Shown one piece after another: positions 61,226 through 64,000 of a stretch of DNA of 64,000 nucleotides; positions within the stretch are counted from its first letter, which is position 1, and each line of letters opens with the position of its first letter. This DNA is from Yeosuana aromativorans (lineage in GTDB: Bacteria > Bacteroidota > Bacteroidia > Flavobacteriales > Flavobacteriaceae), in assembly GCF_014646655.1 (NCBI RefSeq), contig NZ_BMNR01000002.1, forward strand, positions 523,942-587,941, in the 5' to 3' direction. A model generated the notes under the pieces. It did not search any database and was not told where the DNA came from. It saw only the letters and a list, made by a program, of their open reading frames with translations. The translations under genes were made by a program, and so were the position numbers.

Positions 61226-62185
61226 ATGAAAATAAACAAGAATAAACTCGTTTTTTCCGCTGTACTGGTATGCATACTTCTGTTCATAGGAGGCTACGGG
61301 ATGCTAGTTATGGGCGATAACAAAGAACCAACGATAGAGAATAACCAAATACCCTTACCGAAACTGGAGGACAGCCAAAAGGAATACGATTCCAAATTGG
61401 ATGCAATTAACGACCTTAAAGAAGTTAGACGGGCAAACGCTCCAAGCATATACGACGAACGCCTATTAGATTCCACAGGTGTATATGACCCTGATTTATT
61501 GGACAAGGAAAAAATGCGGCTTGTGGACAGTCTCTACCAACAAGGGCAGATCCGATATTCGGAGAGAACCTTTGAAAATATCGATCCAGGATACAATCCT
61601 CCAAAGCCTTCTTTTAAAAAAGCAAAAGATGTAATGGACACGGATAATATTGAAGAAAAAGAAACGGATGTTGACGCTAAGGAACGTGCTTTGGAGCACC
61701 AACTCTTTTTTGCTTCCCATCCTATTGAAAATGATGATTTAAATTCAAAAAGCACCGATGATTTCATATATGTCCGTGTAGATGGCACACAGACCGTCAA
61801 GGCCAAATATCGTTTGCAGATGCGGTTGCTAAAAGATGCCACCGTTTATGGACAGCATTATTCTAAGAACACACCCATTTATGGGTTTGTCAATTTTAAG
61901 CCCAATCGGGCAATAATTGCCATTAACAATATTGACCATCGCCCTGTTAAGCTAGTGGCTTTTGATTTTCAGGATGGTAGCGAAGGGATTTATGTTGAGA
62001 ACAGTTTCAAAGCAGAAGTTGGCAATGAAATCGTTGGGGATATGGTGGACGACATTAACATTGCGGGTGTACCACAGGTAAGTGGTTTTAAGAAAATATT
62101 CAAACGTAACCATAAAAACGTAAAGGTTACGATAACAGATAATTACAAACTCATTTTAAGAATCCCTAAAACCAAATTCCAATGA
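61226..62185 (+). CDS. traM: Conjugative transposon protein TraM (VirB10-like)
   Basis: A 319-aa protein with one N-terminal membrane helix (LVFSAVLVCILLFIGGYGMLV), a charged, coiled linker (about residues 40-170) and a C-terminal domain (KYRLQMRLLKDATVYGQHYS, KNTPIYGFVNFKPNRAIIAI) that matches TraM, the bridging VirB10-like subunit. The stop overlaps the traN start. Confidence 0.9.
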   Translation: MKINKNKLVFSAVLVCILLFIGGYGMLVMGDNKEPTIENNQIPLPKLEDSQKEYDSKLDAINDLKEVRRANAPSIYDERLLDSTGVYDPDLLDKEKMRLVDSLYQQGQIRYSERTFENIDPGYNPPKPSFKKAKDVMDTDNIEEKETDVDAKERALEHQLFFASHPIENDDLNSKSTDDFIYVRVDGTQTVKAKYRLQMRLLKDATVYGQHYSKNTPIYGFVNFKPNRAIIAINNIDHRPVKLVAFDFQDGSEGIYVENSFKAEVGNEIVGDMVDDINIAGVPQVSGFKKIFKRNHKNVKVTITDNYKLILRIPKTKFQ

Positions 62186-62970
62186 AAACATATATCACAT
62201 TACTAATATTGATTTATTCGATGTCAATATCAGCTCAACAGCCCCTTGATACCATTTACGCCAATGACCAGAAAAACGTAGCCTTGTTTTTTCCCAACCC
62301 AATACGACAGGGCATTACCGGAGCTTCCCATTTCGTATTCACTTACAATCGTGAGAAAGAACAATATTTTGGGCTGTTGCAGGCAAAGCCTGGAACAGAA
62401 AGCAATCTTTTGACTGTTACCAATGATGGTAAAGTTTATTCTTATATTCTGAAGTATTCCGAAAAACTTACCAAACTGAATTATTTCATCGATAAAAATG
62501 AAAGCATCGGTAGTGAGCAACCTGAACATATAAAACAAAAACCTGTCGTTGCACCGCTAAATGAATATGCCAACAGGATAACTCATTTTCAAAAAATGAG
62601 TGAATATCTATTAAGTTCCAGTTTTGAAAATATTGCAACAAAACGTAAAAAGGGCATCAAAGTACAACTGCAAAAAATGGTCTATGATGCTTCTGAAGTG
62701 TATCTGGTCATCGAGATTAAGAACAGATCCGGAATTGATTTTGAAATCGATTATCTCAATGTCTATAGAACCAATGGTAACAACAAACGAAAAGCTTCCT
62801 ATCAAAGGTTAAGACAAGAGGTTATCTATAGATATAAAATACCTGAAGCCATTGAAAATGGACAGTCACAACGCTTTGTATATGTCCTTCCAAAGTTTGT
62901 TTTAGGGGACAACGAAAAGTTGATACTGGAGCTGAAGGAGATAAATGGCAGTAGAAAAATCATCCTTTAG
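62182..62970 (+). CDS. traN: Conjugative transposon protein TraN (DUF4138, VirB9-like)
   Basis: A 262-aa exported protein with a signal peptide (MKTYITLLILIYSMSISAQ) and a two-domain mature part ending VLPKFVLGDNEKLILELKEI. TIYANDQKNVALFFPNPIRQ near the start is typical of TraN/DUF4138, the outer-membrane-side channel subunit. It is the last tra gene seen. No traO, traP or traQ follows; instead a degenerate second copy of its 3' end and an integrase come next. Confidence 0.9.
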   Translation: MKTYITLLILIYSMSISAQQPLDTIYANDQKNVALFFPNPIRQGITGASHFVFTYNREKEQYFGLLQAKPGTESNLLTVTNDGKVYSYILKYSEKLTKLNYFIDKNESIGSEQPEHIKQKPVVAPLNEYANRITHFQKMSEYLLSSSFENIATKRKKGIKVQLQKMVYDASEVYLVIEIKNRSGIDFEIDYLNVYRTNGNNKRKASYQRLRQEVIYRYKIPEAIENGQSQRFVYVLPKFVLGDNEKLILELKEINGSRKIIL

Positions 62971-62980
62971 CATATTCTCC

Positions 62981-63076
62981 ATTTATTTTCATCTAATTGT
63001 ATTACCAAAATTTATTCTTAGAAATAGTGAAAAGCTGATAATGGAACCTAAAGAGTTGAAAAAAAATAAAAGTCTG
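62981..63076 (+). pseudogene. Degenerate second copy of the traN 3' end
   Basis: About 30 codons after the traN stop encode VLPKFILRNSEKLIMEPKEL, a diverged match to the traN end VLPKFVLGDNEKLILELKEI. The copy has no start and runs into a stop at 63074-63076 after a slip in an A run. It looks like the tail of another traN allele, left by recombination or by insertion of the downstream element. Confidence 0.7.
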
Positions 63077-63100
63077 ATTTTGAATTCTAAACTTTTAATC

Positions 63101-63133
63101 AAAAAATGCTTTTGAGATATTCAAAAGCATTTT
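63101..63133 (-). terminator. Intrinsic terminator of the integrase gene
   Basis: On the minus strand AAATGCTTTTGA pairs perfectly with TCAAAAGCATTT around a 5-base loop, followed by T6. It lies 14 bp after the integrase stop. Confidence 0.85.
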
Positions 63134-63146
63134 AAACATTTCTAAT

Positions 63147-64000
63147 TCAGTTTTTCTTTTGGTTTATTCTATCAACAGTAGACACATCTATTTTATTCAT
63201 TAGTACCTGCATATCTTCACTTACTTTTCTCTCCACTACCCTTGCATATATTTGTGTAGAAGCAATTTTTGAATGCCCCAAAAGCTTAGAAACAGTTTCT
63301 ATTGGCACACCATTACTAAGTGTTACAGTAGTAGCAAAGGTATGTCTAGCCATATGAAAAGTGAGATTCTTTTTTAATCCACAAGCATCTGCTATTTCTT
63401 TTAAATATAGGTTCACTTTTTCGTTTGTTATGACAGGAAATAAAGTACCTGTTATCTGTGTCATAGGATGATTTTGATACTTAATAAGTAATTCTTTTGC
63501 CTTTCCAAGCAGAGGAACTTTGACTGGTGATTTAGTCTTTTGACGATTAGTAAATATCCAATCATTACCATCTATGCCTTTTAGAACATTATTGTTAGTT
63601 AGATTAATGATATCTATGTATGCAATTCCAGTATAACAGCTAAAAACAAATAGGTCTCGCACTCTTTCTAATCGAGCAATTGGAAGATTATAAGTTTCAA
63701 TGTTTGATAACTCATTGTCTGTTAAAAATGGACGTTCTCTTTTTTCATAAGTTGGCTTCCATCTAACAAAAGGATCTCTATCTATCCATTCTATATGATA
63801 TCCTAAAGTTACAATTTTTCGAAACCTTTGAATATGTTTCATTACCGTATTATTGCTCATTGCTTTAGGGTGACCTTTTGGCCAGAAGCAATATAAAAAG
63901 TTTGCAAAATCACAAATGAATTTATAATCGAGTTCTTTCAAATAAATATCTGGAGTATTCAATACATTGTTTAAATACTTATTTAAATAACCTTGAGTTA
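63147..64000 (-). CDS. Tyrosine site-specific integrase, N-terminal part outside the window
   Basis: The C-terminal 284 residues of a tyrosine recombinase of the Bacteroidetes ICE type (SAM-like core-binding domain, then the catalytic domain). Catalytic residues seen are the TGIAYIDIINL box (where Arg I is replaced, as in IntDOT), FHMARHTFATTVTL (His/Arg), and LGHSKIASTQIYARV (His and the nucleophilic Tyr). The frame is open to the window edge (TQGYLNKYLNN), so the start is outside. It reads towards traN on the opposite strand. It would integrate and excise this or an adjacent element. Confidence 0.88.
   Translation of the reverse strand, partial: TQGYLNKYLNNVLNTPDIYLKELDYKFICDFANFLYCFWPKGHPKAMSNNTVMKHIQRFRKIVTLGYHIEWIDRDPFVRWKPTYEKRERPFLTDNELSNIETYNLPIARLERVRDLFVFSCYTGIAYIDIINLTNNNVLKGIDGNDWIFTNRQKTKSPVKVPLLGKAKELLIKYQNHPMTQITGTLFPVITNEKVNLYLKEIADACGLKKNLTFHMARHTFATTVTLSNGVPIETVSKLLGHSKIASTQIYARVVERKVSEDMQVLMNKIDVSTVDRINQKKN

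Noticed and set aside
1-64000. CRISPR arrays, tRNA and rRNA genes
   Set aside because: No regularly spaced repeats, tRNA cloverleaf signals or rRNA sequence were seen on either strand. A tRNAscan-SE and Infernal run would settle it.

Overview
The window looks like a large piece of an integrative and conjugative element (ICE, conjugative transposon) from a marine or environmental member of the Flavobacteriaceae (Bacteroidota). The signs are AT-rich DNA, a Bacteroidetes-type tra operon (TraE-F-G-I-J-K-M-N), BfmA-type mobilization genes, RteC, a SusC/SusD pair, a DUF6520 peptide, and a tyrosine integrase with the IntDOT-like TGIAY box. No rRNA, tRNA or CRISPR array was found. Neither end of the element can be fixed, because the window opens inside a GAPDH gene and closes inside an integrase gene.

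Layout. (1) 1-11638, plus strand: a metabolic and stress cargo with a strongly archaeal flavour. It holds a type II GAPDH, a methyltransferase, a DhnA/FbaB class I aldolase, a tandem universal stress protein, an ATP-cone/Mrr-like nuclease fusion, a beta-CASP metallo-beta-lactamase, an AMP-phosphorylase-like enzyme, PRPP synthase, two small proteins, and a CPH-type copper P-type ATPase. (2) 11966-18584: ICE backbone with a DUF932 protein, SSB, a RadC-like JAB protein, BfmA, a MobB-type relaxase and a coupling protein, plus a possible oriT. (3) 18783-23600, minus strand: an accessory block with an AlbA_2/Schlafen-type ATPase, an McrC remnant, a GNAT, a zeta-toxin pair and an XRE regulator. (4) 23601-36773: a 1-kb structured non-coding region, then SusC, SusD and TlpA-DUF3738 on the plus strand. 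Facing them on the minus strand are a four-Cys DUF6520 peptide, a MauE-type membrane protein, a PAS/AraC regulator and a STAS-like protein, followed by a plus-strand AONS-type PLP enzyme fused to a FemAB-like acetyltransferase. (5) 36861-39960: RteC, an excisionase-like HTH, and replication-type genes. (6) 40301-54516: a defence operon. A Gabija pair (GajA/GajB) is followed after 12 bp by a complete Wadjet set (JetA-D), and then by a 1344-aa fifth gene that starts inside the jetD stop codon. (7) 54725-62970: a peptidoglycan amidase split by a 600-bp IS3 relic, then the tra operon. (8) 63147-64000: a partial integrase on the minus strand.

How it fits together. The tra, bfm, RteC/HTH and integrase genes would move the element, and the rest is cargo. 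The cargo appears to cover carbon, ribose and copper stress, an envelope or peptide function under AraC-type control, and protection against phages and plasmids. The strongest candidate for something undescribed is the fifth gene of the Wadjet operon. It is a large alpha-helical protein ending in what looks like a degenerate PD-(D/E)XK-type nuclease motif. Other notable signals are:
- a pair of 21-bp-spaced AraC-like half-sites found in two promoters;
- a likely 75-nt RNA antisense to the susC start;
- a 150-nt nested-stem RNA candidate;
- an IS insertion whose removal restores a complete signal peptide in frame.
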